NCBI GenBank assembly: GCA_035610365.1 | Contig: CM069432.1 | Coordinates: 187,225,027-187,289,026 of the forward strand | DNA: 64,000 bases | Origin: Aquatica leii | Taxonomy: Eukaryota > Arthropoda > Insecta > Coleoptera > Lampyridae | Direction of reading: 5' to 3' | Part shown: positions 1 to 11,665 of the stretch, piece by piece | How the letters are laid out: the number at the start of each line of letters is the position of its first letter | How positions within the stretch are numbered: position 1 is the stretch's first letter | Position numbers and translations under genes: made by a program | The notes under the pieces: model-generated | Told to the model about the DNA's origin: nothing | Databases searched by the model: none | Seen by the model: only the letters and a program-made list of their open reading frames with translations

Positions 1-3000
1 TCATGTAACAAGCTTAATACTTTTCCACCCCTTGCATCAGACTGAAAAACATTTAAATGACGAAACTATTCATAAAATACACTTACTTACTTTACTAATA
101 GATGTGGAAATATTACTCATAAAACTTAAATTATGAAGATTCTTTTGAATATAAAACCATAGCTTATGAAGATTTAAGTTACCAGAACGAAATTCAGTCT
201 CCATTTGTGTTATAAACAACTGCAACAAATAAAATAAATAAGTAAATTAGGTACACAAACAAAATCTCAGTTACCGTATAATCTATAAATAAAGAATTCA
301 TACACTCGGCCAGTGCATTACACACTTGCCCAAACTCGAACCGCAATTTCTCTTCTATAAACCTTTGCACTATCGAATAATGGGAAGCTAATGGAAGTAT
401 TTGTTTGAGAAGGTCCTTTAAGGATGGATCTATAGCTTCGCATAAACTAAATTCTCTAGGAGCATATTGATCCCTCAATTTTAATGGTTCTATGTAACAA
501 CCAGGTAATCCTATCAGTATATTTAATAAGTCTTCAATTAAGATATTCTCCTGAGAAATGTCTGGTATATTTTCTAGCTGCATTTTATTACTTGTTAATG
601 TAATCGTAGAAAAATCCCAAGACATGCTCGGACGTCTTTGAATCCATGAAGTAACAGAAATGATCGACGATGCTGGACTTTTATCTAAAGTGAAACTTTT
701 ATCCAAATCTCTACCTCTAGATCTTCTATTTATTTCTCGTTTTACTCTTGTTTTTAACTAAAAAAGATAATGTAGATACGCATATAAACATGACATGTAA
801 ATACCTCCTCTATGTTTTCTTTGGTTACTTTACTAGACGATGATGAATGGTAAATATCCTGTCTTTGTTTAACATACATTTCTTTAAAAAAATCTTTCAA
901 ACCGGCATCTTGTGAAATATAATTTAAGACTTGAACATATTCTGCCAAGGAGTCAACACTAGAATGAATATTTCATATTATATTTATGAATATTTCATAT
1001 CATATTTTACAAAGTTATAGTTTAAATGTTATAAAAATCTTAAGGACTCAATTGTTGCAGATGCAAAAATACTATTCCAAAACTAACTCGGCCCCTAAGT
1101 GATAAATCTGTTGCAGGCGACAAGATTTTCACGATTAATGCGTGCAATAAAAAACAGTAAAGTATGTATAGTATAAACAAAATGAATTCACTTAATATTG
1201 ATTTGTTAACAAACTTAAAAATTTTTTCTGGCATGCTTTATTGCAGTTTTAGTAAGTATCCCAGATGATAGTTGTATTGTTTGAATTGATATAGTATTTG
1301 TTAATACTAATACCAATTCATGTTCCAGGCATATTACTGATCATTTATTCAATCAACATCTGGTTATATATTCAAAGAATTTTTTTAAACATTATAATGT
1401 TCAAACTGAAACATACACACACCACAACTAGTGCACGGCATGCAGTAACACTCGAACACTGAACTATAAAGCATATTAAAATAGTATTACCGAATGTGCA
1501 CAACTAATACTTAGTCGTAGAAGTTATTTAACTAATATAATCTGTCATTTATGTTTAAGGTTGGATACGAACAATCTCACAACTTGTACGAGCCATGACT
1601 AGCTACAATTCTTAATACGTTGGTTCCCAATCGTTTATGTATAAAATTAAATACCTACATCAATATCTACCCATTATAATTATAAATAATTGTTAATAAT
1701 CATCATATTGTACTTTTAGAAGATTCTTTATCATGCTGTAAGATGTTATCTCAATATTCAGTTGACCATAATAAAACTATTTTAGATTTATATTTTTTGA
1801 CTCTTTGATGCTCCATAAGTATACTGCATAAATAACAGCATATTAGAAGAATATATAAATTAATGATATATTTTTTTAATCATCATGGAATACAATAGTT
1901 GTGCTGTATGAGGTAATAGACAAGAAATTAGTTGTTGATACCTTAAAAAAAACTAATTATTCAGAATTGAAATCGTCAATAAAAAATTGCAAAGCTGATT
2001 AGTTATTATAAAACATTGGAAAACTTATGAGCTACCTATACTTTTAGAAGCAATAAGTTTCCAATATATTAAAACCTCTTTCAATTTGTCTCATTCCTTT
2101 ACATACTATAAAATTTTATATTCAAAACTAAGAAAACTATTAAAACTTCAAAAGGCCTTCGATATTGACAAAACCATATACTGATCTAAGAGCTAAGAAA
2201 TACACAACAACCCAAAAATTGTAGGTAAATATAGAACATGCCACATAAGATTTGAGTAAAAAAAAGAAATAAGAAGTACATGCATAAACCAACGTAATTT
2301 GAAAGATATTTATTTACTTTCTAAACTGAAGCCAAAACAAAGCTTAAATACCTATTTAGGTACATACAAAAGTGGGAAGAAATCAGACTAAGCTTAGTCA
2401 AGTCGATTAACTTTAATTTTGATTTGACGTAACTTTGTTGCTGTTGTAGTTTCAAGTATTAGAATATTTTAATCAAGTTCAAAAATTAAATTATGTAGTC
2501 TTAACACATACTATTCCTCTGGTTAAGTAGGCAATCGCACAAACACGAAGTATATGCTACTAAATGATAGTGGCAAGATCACGTTTGCTAACAAAATCGC
2601 AATATGTTTTGACTTCAGTTGAGTATACAGCCGTTTACATACAATGCTGCATCTATCCCTTAAATTTTTTTTTGGAATAAGCAAATTCAATTATGGGCCA
2701 ATCCATGCATTTGCATATTATTAATAATTACTTTTTCTCTTTAAGATCTTCAAGTTTTTCTACAAACAGCTGAGGATTCGGAGAAGTTTGCGTTAAATGT
2801 TGCACCGCATTTTGAAATATAGGAGAGGAATATCCGTGTGCCTTAGTATCACTTGTTACAGGTATCTTTTGAATGATGTCAATTATATTATGTGCATCTT
2901 CCTTAACTCTAGAATCATTTAATTTTCATGAAACAAAAATTTAATTTATATAAAATTGTTACCCTGTAACGTCTAATAATTGTTTAATTAAATGAGCAAA

Positions 3001-3015
3001 TTTAAATTCTGCCAT
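1..3015 (-). CDS. TUBGCP2: gamma-tubulin complex component 2, 5' part (runs off the window start)
   Basis: Six exons can be joined with consistent phases: 3015-2963, 2908-2732, 958-805, 757-275, 219-91 and 41-1, with GT-AG introns of 54, 1773, 47, 55 and 49 nt. About 345 residues are in the window. The start MAEFKFAHLIKQLL and the later motifs QILPLASHYSIVQRFIEEK, FGQVCNALAECM, LHKLWFYIQ and GGKVLSLLH align with GCP2 from memory. The protein is known as a core spoke of the gamma-tubulin small and ring complexes, which nucleate microtubules at centrosomes and spindles. The N-terminal linker and the start of the GRIP1 domain are here; the C-terminal gamma-tubulin-binding half lies outside. The ATG at 3013-3015 is chosen because it opens the first conserved helix and splices in phase. 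No frame break is seen. The Drosophila counterpart is Grip84. Confidence 0.93.
959..2731. other. large second intron of the GCP2 gene
   Basis: This AT-rich intron is far longer than the other introns of the gene (47-55 nt). I see no convincing transposase, reverse transcriptase or RNA gene in it. A 64-codon open stretch at 1040-1234 lacks similarity to anything I know and looks like chance. Its length hints at old, unrecognisable insertions. Confidence 0.6.
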
Positions 3016-3428
3016 TTAATTCAAATTTAACTTTTTGTGTGTAAATACATGTAAATTGACCGTTGAATATTTACCAACTGCAGCAAATAAAAAATACCAG
3101 ATGATGTACGTTTAGCGCATGCGCAATTTTAGTATAATTTAAATATTTGAAATATGTAATTAGAAATAATGCAACATTATCTTCAAGCAGAATTAACCGA
3201 AATAATTAAGCATTTAACGCAATCATAAGCTTGGAAAATTATCAAATTATTAGCACCTCAACAAAAAAAAAAACTAGATTTCTACGTGCAACGATAAATA
3301 CATTAGAAATTAGAATACAAATAGTATGCCATTTATGTGGTTGGGTTGAATATGAACTACGCTGGTGTTATACATGATAAAAACATAGTAAGCAGATATT
3401 TAAATAAATACAATACATTAAAATTAGC
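3016..3428. other. upstream region of the GCP2 gene
   Basis: This 0.4-kb AT-rich stretch lies between the GCP2 start codon and a Harbinger element. It must include the GCP2 promoter unless a non-coding first exon lies further away. I see no clear TATA box or other defined motif. Confidence 0.4.
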
Positions 3429-3818
3429 AGCTGTATGCATAGTTCGAAAGTTAGCTACTAACAAAATACTAAGTCTAAATTAGTTGCTAACTAAGAAAAA
3501 TTGTATTCATAGTCGACTTAAAATGAAACTATCCTTAGTTGGATACTAAATTCCTTAGTAGCGTTCTTATGCATGTTTAAGATCATTTTAACCTTAAAAA
3601 CAGTTGTGTTCATGTTTATATGACAGTTGTATTTGAAGTTACTAGTTTGTATATTATTTATTAGTATAAAACAGTATTGCTATTATTATTACTTATATTC
3701 GAAAATAAGAATTTTTTGATAAGCACCTTCATTTAAAAATTGGTAAGAAATAAAAGTGTAGGTAAAGTGTTGTTTTATTGTGATATAAATTGCAAATTTG
3801 CAGAGGTATTTTGTAACA

Positions 3819-4889
3819 ATGGAAGACCTTATAAATGTTGATAAAGAAATTGAAGAAGTGCAAATGATCCAAGATGTTCTTAATATTAACAGGAACCCAA
3901 AAGTGTATGTGGATCATATGAACCCCTTGGTTTACTATAGTGATGATCAATTTCGTCAATACTATAGGTTAAAAAAGCCAACTGCTGAAAATATTATAAA
4001 CATTGTAAGACACCAGTTAAATCATTTAAATAATCGTGGGCGCCCTGTTTCTCCTGAAATTCAAGTTTTGGCATTTATACGATATTGTGCTAAAGGGGCA
4101 GATCAAAATGAAATTAGTGAGCAACATGGCTTTCACCAAACTACATTAAGCCGTATTATCAAACGTGTAGCAATAGCGTTATCTTATCATCGTGATGAGT
4201 ACATAAGGTTTCCAACACCAGCACAATTAAATATAGTAAAGCAAAACTTTTACGCAATTGCTGGTTGTCCTAATATAGTCGGCTGCATTGATGGGACGCA
4301 TGTAAAAATAAAATGTCCAACTGTCGATTATCCTTTACTTTACATTGACAGAAAGGGTGATTATTCATTAAATGTACAAGTAGTGAGTGATGCTAAATGT
4401 AGAATTTTGGATATTGTGGCTCGCTGGAGAGGCAGCGTTCATGATTCGAGAATATGGAATGAATGTAATTTAAAAGCTAAATTTGGTAATGGTGAAATAA
4501 ATGGAATATTATTAGGTGATAATGGCTATGCTTCATCACGTTATTTATTAACCCCTGTATTGAATCCGACAACTCCATCTGAAGAAAGATACAATCGAGC
4601 CCATATACGTACTAGGAATGTTGTGGAAAGATTATTTGGATACATGAAAAATAAATTTCGATGCTTCTTCAACACAATTAAAGTAGATTTAGAAACTAAA
4701 AACGCAGTTATAATTGCTTTATCAATAATATGTAATTTATATATTGAAGAGAAATTAAGTAATAACGAGGATATGTCAGACAACTCCGATGACGAAGAAA
4801 ATCAAGCAATAGCACCATTAAGGGAAGCAGCTAACATACAAGGCAACATTTTTAGACAAAACTACATAAATAGACATTTCAATAGATAA
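3819..4889 (+). CDS. Harbinger (HARBI1-like) DDE transposase, intact
   Basis: This single open exon encodes 356 residues. The first in-frame ATG (3819-3821) follows a polypyrimidine-CAG acceptor-like site at 3792-3802, so a leader intron is possible. An HTH-like segment lies around residues 80-125. The DDE_4 catalytic triad is complete: D158 in GCIDGTH, D234 in GDNGY and E270 in VVERLFGYMKNKF, with 35 residues between the last two. The family cuts and pastes the element into 3-bp targets and needs a Myb/SANT-like partner for nuclear import and end binding. The partner gene, on the opposite strand just downstream, is frame-broken in this copy. No stop or frameshift interrupts the transposase, so it may be young or co-opted; its position inside terminal repeats favours an ordinary transposon gene. 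Confidence 0.9.
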   Translation: MEDLINVDKEIEEVQMIQDVLNINRNPKVYVDHMNPLVYYSDDQFRQYYRLKKPTAENIINIVRHQLNHLNNRGRPVSPEIQVLAFIRYCAKGADQNEISEQHGFHQTTLSRIIKRVAIALSYHRDEYIRFPTPAQLNIVKQNFYAIAGCPNIVGCIDGTHVKIKCPTVDYPLLYIDRKGDYSLNVQVVSDAKCRILDIVARWRGSVHDSRIWNECNLKAKFGNGEINGILLGDNGYASSRYLLTPVLNPTTPSEERYNRAHIRTRNVVERLFGYMKNKFRCFFNTIKVDLETKNAVIIALSIICNLYIEEKLSNNEDMSDNSDDEENQAIAPLREAANIQGNIFRQNYINRHFNR

Positions 4890-4941
4890 TTTTTTTCTGA
4901 TATTATTTTATAATAGCTATAATAAAGGTTGTGCTTTAGTT

Positions 4942-5889
4942 TTATTCTTTTAATTTCTTTTCATACAATAACTTCTCGTAAAACATTTTTAAATCATGCA
5001 GCTCCTGTTCATTTTTAATTTTTTGTGTATGCAGTTCCTCTGCATGTTGCATTGCTTGTTTAAATTTTTTATTGTTTAATGCCAGCATTTCTTCTTCGTA
5101 TGCAGACATAACACGGTTATTGTTTACCCTTTTGCTCTGAAAAAATAACATTGATTAATTCTGTGTGTAAAGTACCTTACACACCTTTACTAAATGTTTG
5201 TCTTGCACGATGGCAGAATTACTAAAAGAGGAACTGCCAGAACTTTGATGTTTAAAAACCTGTGGAATTTGAGGCTATAAAATTAATTTTGAAGACTTCA
5301 ACAGACAATTTAATTACTAAACTTACTTGATCAACTGCAATGTCTAGTGGCTGAAACACTGCAATCTGCAAGAATGAGTAATACTTGTAATTTTATACTC
5401 TACAAATTAAAAAAGTCAATTGCAAAAATTATTTTGGTAGTTGATCTAGGTCAATTGGTATAGTTTAATTAACACGTTACTTACATTGTCACTGTCAAAC
5501 ACACTGTTATCAACAAAATATAAATGTGGAACTGCTTCAGCTACAATCACATCCATTTCAGAAGGTGGCTCAGGTGGCGAACCACCACCAGTGGTTTTTC
5601 GTCCAATTCTTTGCTCGGTAATGCTTTTTTTTATTGCAGTTTTAACCTCGTCTACTGCTCTTTAATTCGAGGAAGTTCTCTGCTGTAACCTAAATAAAAT
5701 TTTGTAACAAAGTGTCCACAAAAATAAATAATTTAATTCACCATGGGCCTTAATAATTCGCATTGAACTTTCTTCCATGAATCTTCTTTTTGCCTGTTAC
5801 AAGATGTAGATTTTTTTTATCCTCCAGAACAGGCAGATATGGTCTAATAATTTCAACCAACGTTTTTTTTCTTGCTCATCCCAATTCAT
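4942..5889 (-). pseudogene. Harbinger Myb/SANT-like (MADF-type) partner gene, frame-broken
   Basis: The first exon starts near 5889 with MNWDEQEKK and a Trp-rich Myb/SANT-like block, but the frame breaks at a run of A and again near DSWKKVQCELLRP. Later pieces follow in order: TTGGGSPPEPPSEMD near 5600-5560 with the following exon end at about 5486, a short exon near 5370 (IAVFQPLDIAVDQ), one near 5275-5185, and the last exon, 5140-4942. That last exon encodes a charged coiled-coil tail (about 60 residues, many Lys/Glu/His) ending in a stop. The GGG-PP-S-E motif is typical of these partner proteins. Known role: DNA binding and nuclear import of the transposase. The breaks could also be sequencing errors in homopolymers. 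Confidence 0.7.
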
Positions 5890-7003
5890 ATTGTTCTTCC
5901 GCGCTTAATTTTTTCAATCTATAATAAAATAATCATTATTTTATATATCACTTACTTTTAGTTAATATTTTCAAAAAAGTCACTTACCGACATAATACGT
6001 AAATTTTTCTATGACGTAAATATAACCATAGATAATAAATTAGTATAGATGTGCGACTCATACGTTATCAATTTGCACTGTTTTAATTCATACACCACTC
6101 GCATGTATCGCTGCAATCACAAATCAAACAAAAGCGGGAATATTTGAAATAGTTCTTTCTATTTAAATTTAATTTTAAAAGTTACTATAATTACGCGAAC
6201 TTTAATAATCAAGTATTGAATTCTGGAACAAATTTAAATCAAAATTAACTGTAATAAAATTACAAAAATTCAAGGTACTTTGGCACACACAATTCAATAA
6301 AATTGTCTGGTGGATTAAAATACATATATATTAAAAGACTTTTTAAGAATAGAATTTAAGAAAAGAATAAGAGAAGATAGAAGTATACAGTGAAAAATGA
6401 GAGTAGATTTGTTACTAAGAATAACAGAAATATCGAAAAGACAGGAATATCAAACAGGAAATTCGACTCAAACAAAAATAACAAACACGAACCACGATAA
6501 AAACAAAGCACTAAAAGTAAGGTTATAAAAGTTTGTTAATATTACCAAATATTACTGTAATTTGTGTTGGCAAACTTGACGTAAAATAAGCACATTAGCG
6601 CCAATTGCGAGTGGTGTACAAACTATATTTTCCGCACCCCACTTCGGTTAGCGATTCCCGCAAATCTCGTAAGTGAGCATACCCTGAATATAACTGTTGT
6701 TTTGCGATGTTGTCACATGATTTTTTTTAAAATGTCACATTAGTAGTTTACTACTTAGTACCATACTAAGTTCGTATTACAAGGAACTATGCATACCAAT
6801 ATTTTAGCGGATACTAGAATCCTACTAACTAATAGCACACTAACATCATACTAACTGTGCGACTATGCATAAGGCTATAGTATATTAAGTATTAAGAACA
6901 GTAAAGGGTTTTTATTGGTCGAAGACAATGTTTGAAGACTTCCCTTCGTTCAGTCTCCAATATAATGGGCGGCAAATCACAGTCCCTGTACTACGCCGAA
7001 TTG

Positions 7004-7492
7004 TGTAGTAATTAGAAGAACTACGACCCTAAATGTAGCGCTGCCATCAGCTAACTTTTTTGGAAAAGTTAACATAACCCTAATCGATTATAAATTGCAT
7101 GGATTCTTGTGCCTGGCTCTAGAGGAAAACAAACTACATTTTTTTCAGTAATATAATAATTGATATTTCTGTAATTAGCAAACAAAACGCTGTAGACACT
7201 TTACTTTAAAAATTGCAAATGAAAACCTTCAAATTACGATAGTTTTTACAATCGGAACTATTTTGTAATGTATTGTACTTATATAATTTAGATTACTTGT
7301 AATCCATTATGAGTTTATACACGTGATTGTTGCGTCACCAGCAAAAGTATTTATATACCACACCGACGCATACTAGGATAGTGTCTTAAGATCATGTTTG
7401 ATGTCAAGTTCGCCACAAGCCTCCATTTAAGACATTCATTATAAATATATCACTTATTTCGTCTGTTGTTTTATTTATTTAAAGACACCACA
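7004..7492 (+). repeat. presumptive 5' LTR of the gypsy element
   Basis: The stretch begins TGTAGTAATTAG and ends ACACCACA, so it has TG...CA termini, and it lies just before a primer-binding site. It has a TATATA box near 7349 and AT-rich signals near its end. With no 3' LTR to compare, the left boundary is a guess. Confidence 0.55.
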
Positions 7493-7495
7493 TTT

Positions 7496-7513
7496 TGGCG
7501 ACGAGGATAAAGA
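7496..7513 (+). other. retrotransposon primer-binding site
   Basis: TGGCGACGAGGATAAAGA follows the LTR end after three bases. TGGCGAC complements a tRNA 3' end reading GTCGCCA, as in arginine tRNAs used by several insect gypsy elements. The tRNA identity is inferred. Confidence 0.6.
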
Positions 7514-7593
7514 TAACATTTTTGTAAAGTGTTGTTTAAGTGAAGTGAAGTCGCTGTTCACAAAAATCGACAGAAGTATAAAAAAAAAGAAAA

Positions 7594-8310
7594 ATGGCAC
7601 CCGGAGGGAGTTTAGGTTCAATCGAAACTTTTGAAGAAAACGATGATTGGACTTCCTGGGTTGAGAGGCTCGAACAGTATTTTGAAGCAAACGATATTGT
7701 TGACGAGAAAAAGAAAATCGCAATTTTGCTGACGACCGTTGGAAAAAAAGGGTACAGTTTACTTAAAAATTTGTATTTACAAAAATCTCGTCGATTTGAT
7801 GAAAAATCATGTACAACCACAGCCGAGCGAAATCGCCGAGCGCTACAAGTTTAAAAAATGTGTTCAAGGTGACAGTGAAAACATAAATCAATTTTGTGCA
7901 AAATTGAAAGCATCATCTATGCATTGCAATTTTAAAACTGAATTAAATAATCATTTAAGAGATCAGTTTGTATGGGGTGTTTCAAGTGATGCCACAAAGA
8001 AGAAGCTTCTAAGTGAAAAAGAGCTGACGTTTGAAAAAGCAGTTGAATTAGCCGTTGCCGCCGAAGCCGCCAACAGGGATGCAGCCGGCATGTCAAACAA
8101 GTCAGGAGGATCAAATATATCAACCTCGTTAGGGAAAAGAACAATTTTCCGACAAACTCGAAGTCAGCCAACGACAAGGGTAAAGTGAAACTTAATAATA
8201 AGGTTACTAGTTATAAGATTAAAGAATGTCATCGTTGTGGTGGCACGAATCATAATGCAAATTTATGTTACTATAAAAACTATGTTTGTAATTTATGTAA
8301 AATTTAGCAC
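7594..8310 (+). pseudogene. gypsy gag, frameshifted
   Basis: The frame opens with ATG at 7594 (MAPGGSLGSIETFEENDDW) and matches insect gypsy Gag capsid openings. It shifts near 7780 into the frame carrying PSEIAERYKF and INQFCAKLKASSMHCNF, then shifts again near 8140. A CCHC zinc knuckle (CHRCGGTNHNANLC) sits at about 8227-8270. A second knuckle starts as CNLC but runs into a stop at 8306. The protein would package the RNA genome in cytoplasmic particles. It has at least three breaks. Confidence 0.8.
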
Positions 8311-9345
8311 GAGTATGTAGAAACAACAATAAACGTCAGAAAATTAATTATAATTATAATAACGGTCGCGATTATGATGTTAATATGAGTTCCAAGAAAA
8401 ATGTAAGCTTAGAGGAAAAACAACATTTTGTTGAAGAATGTAATTCGATGTTTTTTAATAACAATAACATGAGCGAAGATTTTTTCACGATTAAAAATTC
8501 CAATTTTAACGATCGAATTAATTTGAATGTTATGATTGAATGAAATAATGTAAACATATGGAACTCGACACTGGTTCACCGATAACCGCCATTTCAAAAG
8601 ATTTTTACGATAATAATTTTAAGCATCGAAGTTTATTAAATACTACCCGAGTTTTTCGTAGTTTTACGAACGATAGTATGATCCCGTTAGGATTTTTCAA
8701 AGCTAATGTCGAATATAAAAATGTTTCGGATGTTTTGGATTTGTATGTTTTTCACGGTAACAGCAATCCAATTATAGGTCGAGAGTGGCTTCTCCCTCTC
8801 AAAATAATTTCGGAAAACGATAATAATACTAACTTGAATGTTGCATTAAATAGTTTTAGTGAAAATTATGTAGATTTAATTAAGGAATTTAGAGATGTTT
8901 TTTCTGATAAATTGGACACGTATAAAAAAGTAGTGAGTATCGAATTAAAAGAAAATGCCAAACCAATTTTTAAGCAGGCGCGAGCAATACCTTTTGCATT
9001 GAAGGAAAGAGTGAATGATGAATTAAATCGGTTAGTTAAACAGGGTCTTATTATTCCTGTCAAATCCAGTGAGTGGGCAACCCCAATTGTCCCCGTAATA
9101 AAGCGGAACGGTCAAATAAGAATTTGTGGCGATTATAGTGTTACGATTAACCCCGTTATGGTAGTAAATAGATATCCGATTCCGCGTGTTCAAGATTGCC
9201 TTCTAAGTAATCCAGGCGGAAACAAAATTCAGTCGAAACTGGACCTATCACAAGCGTATCAACAGTTTCAATTAGATCCTGAATCGCAACATCTCACTAC
9301 GATAAATACGCCGCAAAGACTTTTTATGTATAATCGTCTTACAGT

Positions 9346-10581
9346 TGAGCTGAATAAACAAAGTCCCTGGAGAGGCGTGGCTGGTGTCACTCTAATCTTA
9401 AAGGTACACTCAAATTAAAAAGTATTTTGGTGGGAAATTCAAATTATTCATAGGTTACCTCTGTAAATAATCATTAGAGCTTGTTGAAGTTTGAGGTTAT
9501 TTCAGATAAACACTTTATGACTTAATGATTATTAAAATAAATTGTAATTACACATTTACTTTTCTAAAAGATGAAGTATGGCATTACAAAATATTACATA
9601 TTTCTAAAAGTAATTCTAAAAATTACTTATTTACATCAAAAAATACAATCGTAAAAAAAATAAAGCAGTTCAATCACTGTCACTTTCGTCTTCTCCACTA
9701 CAACTTTCATCGTCGGATGATCCTGTGTTCACCATAAACGACAGGTTTTCCACCGTTACATCCAGCAATCCATCACGTTGCCACATTTCTTGCTCCAAGT
9801 GATTTACATGTCGACAATGTTTGTCCCAGTCAGATGCAGTTACATCAGAAAATGCCTTTCTCACTAAGGCTTCGATCTCTAAACCACTCTGTGTAACATT
9901 ATTCATAGCGATCTTATGTTTCACTAAACTCCATATCAACTCGATTGGATTTAGGTCGCAGTGGTACGGTGGCAGACGTAACACTGTATGCCAGTGTTTT
10001 TTAAGAAGTTCGTCTACGTAATATGTCTTCGTATAACTAAATTGCTTCACTAACATGATTAGTTCTGCTTTACGCATTTCCATTATTTTCGAGCCATTGT
10101 CGAATGCTTTCCCTACGTTCTGCTTGTGTTGGAGGTTTATTAATTTGTACACTGTGATACGGTGCATTATCCATGACAACAATACCATTAGGAGGCAAGT
10201 TTGGAATTAATTGTTTTTCCATCCACTGCATAAAGTTGGTATGGTTCATGTCGTCGTGATAATCACCGGACTTAGTTTTAGATTTAAAGATTAAAAGGCC
10301 ATTGTTAACAAATCCGTATGATCCACCTGCATGCACAATAATGTACCTTTGACCTGCTCTGTCTGTATGATAAACACCAGCCTCTTCATCAGATTGCCAG
10401 CACTTACTAACACCGTATGATGGATGACTGTAGGTCTCATCTAAATATGTTATTGGTTTTTTGTTTTCACTTAAAGCATCATTTTCTTCTTGCAACTTGC
10501 GTAAATAACGAGAACGCCAAGCAATAATATCATCACGTTCCATCAATAATTTTCTTTTATTGTGGCATTTCTTATATTTTA
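9346..10581 (-). mobile_element. IS630/Tc1/mariner-type (Sailor-like) fragment inside gypsy pol
   Basis: The boundaries are set by where the gypsy reading resumes. The left end begins with CAGTTGAGCTGAATAAACAA and contains CCTGGAGAGGCG, likely a terminal repeat. The right end falls within transposase coding sequence, so the 5' half of the element is missing. A TACAG string is present on both sides, but a target duplication cannot be shown. Confidence 0.7.
9670..10581 (-). pseudogene. Sailor-like DDE_3 transposase, 5'-truncated with one frameshift
   Basis: Reading minus from about 10578, the protein contains KKCHNKRKLLMERDDIIAW, the first catalytic Asp in ITYLDETYSHPSY, the second in IVVMDNAPYHS and the Glu in PYHCDLNPIELIW, then an acidic C-terminus ending DESDSD. 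The frame shifts near 10085, between WLENNG and MRKAELI, with a few residues lost. Long D-to-E spacing and an acidic tail are shared with the better copy at 61976-63474. The N-terminal DNA-binding exons are absent. Confidence 0.8.
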
Positions 10582-10899
10582 CAGCGAGAAATGGAAATGT
10601 TAATAGGCGATATCGACGGAGTCATTGTTTTATTCGATGATATTAAAATCACGAGTTCGACTAAGCAAGAGCACGATGCTCGTTTGAGATTAATTTTAGA
10701 AAGATTGCTAATCGCCGGACTTACCCTCTCGAAAGAAAAATGCGAAATTGGTCAAAATAAAATTAATTACTTGAGTTACGAATTAAATATAAATAAAATT
10801 GCTGCTATTTTAAATATTCAAGTTCCAAAAAATGTTAAAGACTTTCAAACTTTCGTCGGTATGCTAGTATATGTCAGAGACGCATCGAAAATAAAAGGG

Positions 10900-11345
10900 G
10901 CTTCGTTGGGCGTTTGTGCTGGGTTAGACTGCATCGACAATTTATTACAAGTGAATAACGCACGACACTGACCGTTTACGCAGTTTATTTACTATAGCAA
11001 AAGTTACGATTACAAATTTCAAACAAAGTCATTAATAAACAATAACACAAACAAACAAAACTGATTTCATTAATTATAAAAATTAAATTTATAAACGTTT
11101 AATGATCAACACTGGAACAAACAATCCGACACCAGCTCTTTTATCTTATCAAGTTGTCACCACCAAATATGATCATTTCAATCTCCCCTCTTACAAGTTA
11201 CATTTTTTAGCCGGTGTCGTTCTAATATTGACTTTGCAACGTAATTCTGGTCATTAAGACGTTTTTGCAATGTTTTTAAAAATGTAAATATATCTTTTGT
11301 AAAACGTTGAAAAAACATTTCAAAACTGTTTCCTTGCTGATTGGG
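10900..11345. mobile_element. second insertion in gypsy RNase H, possible LTR-element 3' end on minus
   Basis: RNase H breaks after DASKIKG and resumes at VEAVLAHTYKN. The intervening DNA, read on minus, has an open frame of 60-odd codons ending in a stop, then a purine-rich tract AAGAGGGGAGA directly before TGAAATGATC, which resembles a polypurine tract and an LTR start. An AATAAA follows near the other end. I could not identify the family or a target duplication. Confidence 0.35.
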
Positions 11346-11665
11346 TTGAAGCAGTCTTAGCTCACACATACAAAAATTGCAACGATCGCCCGATTGCGTT
11401 TACATCACGCGCGTTAAATAAATCAGAACTTAATTATTCTCAACTCGACAAAGAAGCATTGTCAATAGTTCATGCGGTCAAAGTTTTCCATCAATATTTA
11501 TATGGTCGAGAATTGTTCTTGAAACAGATCACAAGCCCCTTACGTATATTTTCGGAGAAAAAAAGGTATCCCACAAATGGCAGCAAGCCGTGTACAACGT
11601 TGGAGTGTTTTTCTTCCCGGTTATTCGTTCAAGATTAAATATTAATATAAACATCATTTAGCGAG

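Larger units (their letters stand above)
3429..6876 (+). mobile_element. PIF/Harbinger DNA transposon, about 3.45 kb
   Basis: The two ends carry imperfect inverted repeats: the left has TATGCATAGTTCGAAAGTTAG (split here by one gap) and the right reads in reverse as TATGCATAGTCGCACAGTTAG. TTAGTA/CTAAG motifs recur inside both ends. Between them lie a transposase on plus and a Myb/SANT-like partner gene on minus, the standard two-gene layout of PIF/Harbinger elements. A 3-bp target duplication is expected for this superfamily, but I could not find a clean one, so the ends are good to a few bases only. Confidence 0.8.
7004..11665 (+). mobile_element. Ty3/gypsy LTR retrotransposon, 3'-truncated and twice interrupted
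   Basis: A presumptive 5' LTR and primer-binding site are followed by gag, protease, reverse transcriptase and RNase H pieces in order. The reverse transcriptase is split at about 9345/10582 by a Tc1/mariner-type fragment, and the RNase H start is split at about 10900/11345 by a second insertion. No integrase and no 3' LTR are seen after 11665. Multiple frameshifts and stops mark it as dead. Confidence 0.85.
8558..11665 (+). pseudogene. gypsy pol: protease, reverse transcriptase, RNase H, split by insertions
   Basis: Segment one (8558-9345) has the aspartic protease motif ELDTGSPITAI, then the reverse transcriptase finger and palm (SEWATPIVPVIKRNGQIRIC, KLDLSQAYQQF, INTPQRLFMYNRL). Segment two (10582-10900) resumes exactly where the palm should, with QREMEMLIGDIDGVIVLFDDI; the usual YXDD is changed to LFDDI. 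Segment three (11345-11665) is RNase H with RPIAFTSRALNKSELNYSQL and DKEALSIVHAVKVFHQYL, followed by frame breaks. Integrase is absent. Clean rejoining of the segments is what defines the two insertions. Confidence 0.85.

Noticed and set aside
1040-1234. 64-codon minus frame inside the GCP2 intron
   Set aside because: The joined GCP2 exons skip it in phase, and it has no recognisable similarity.
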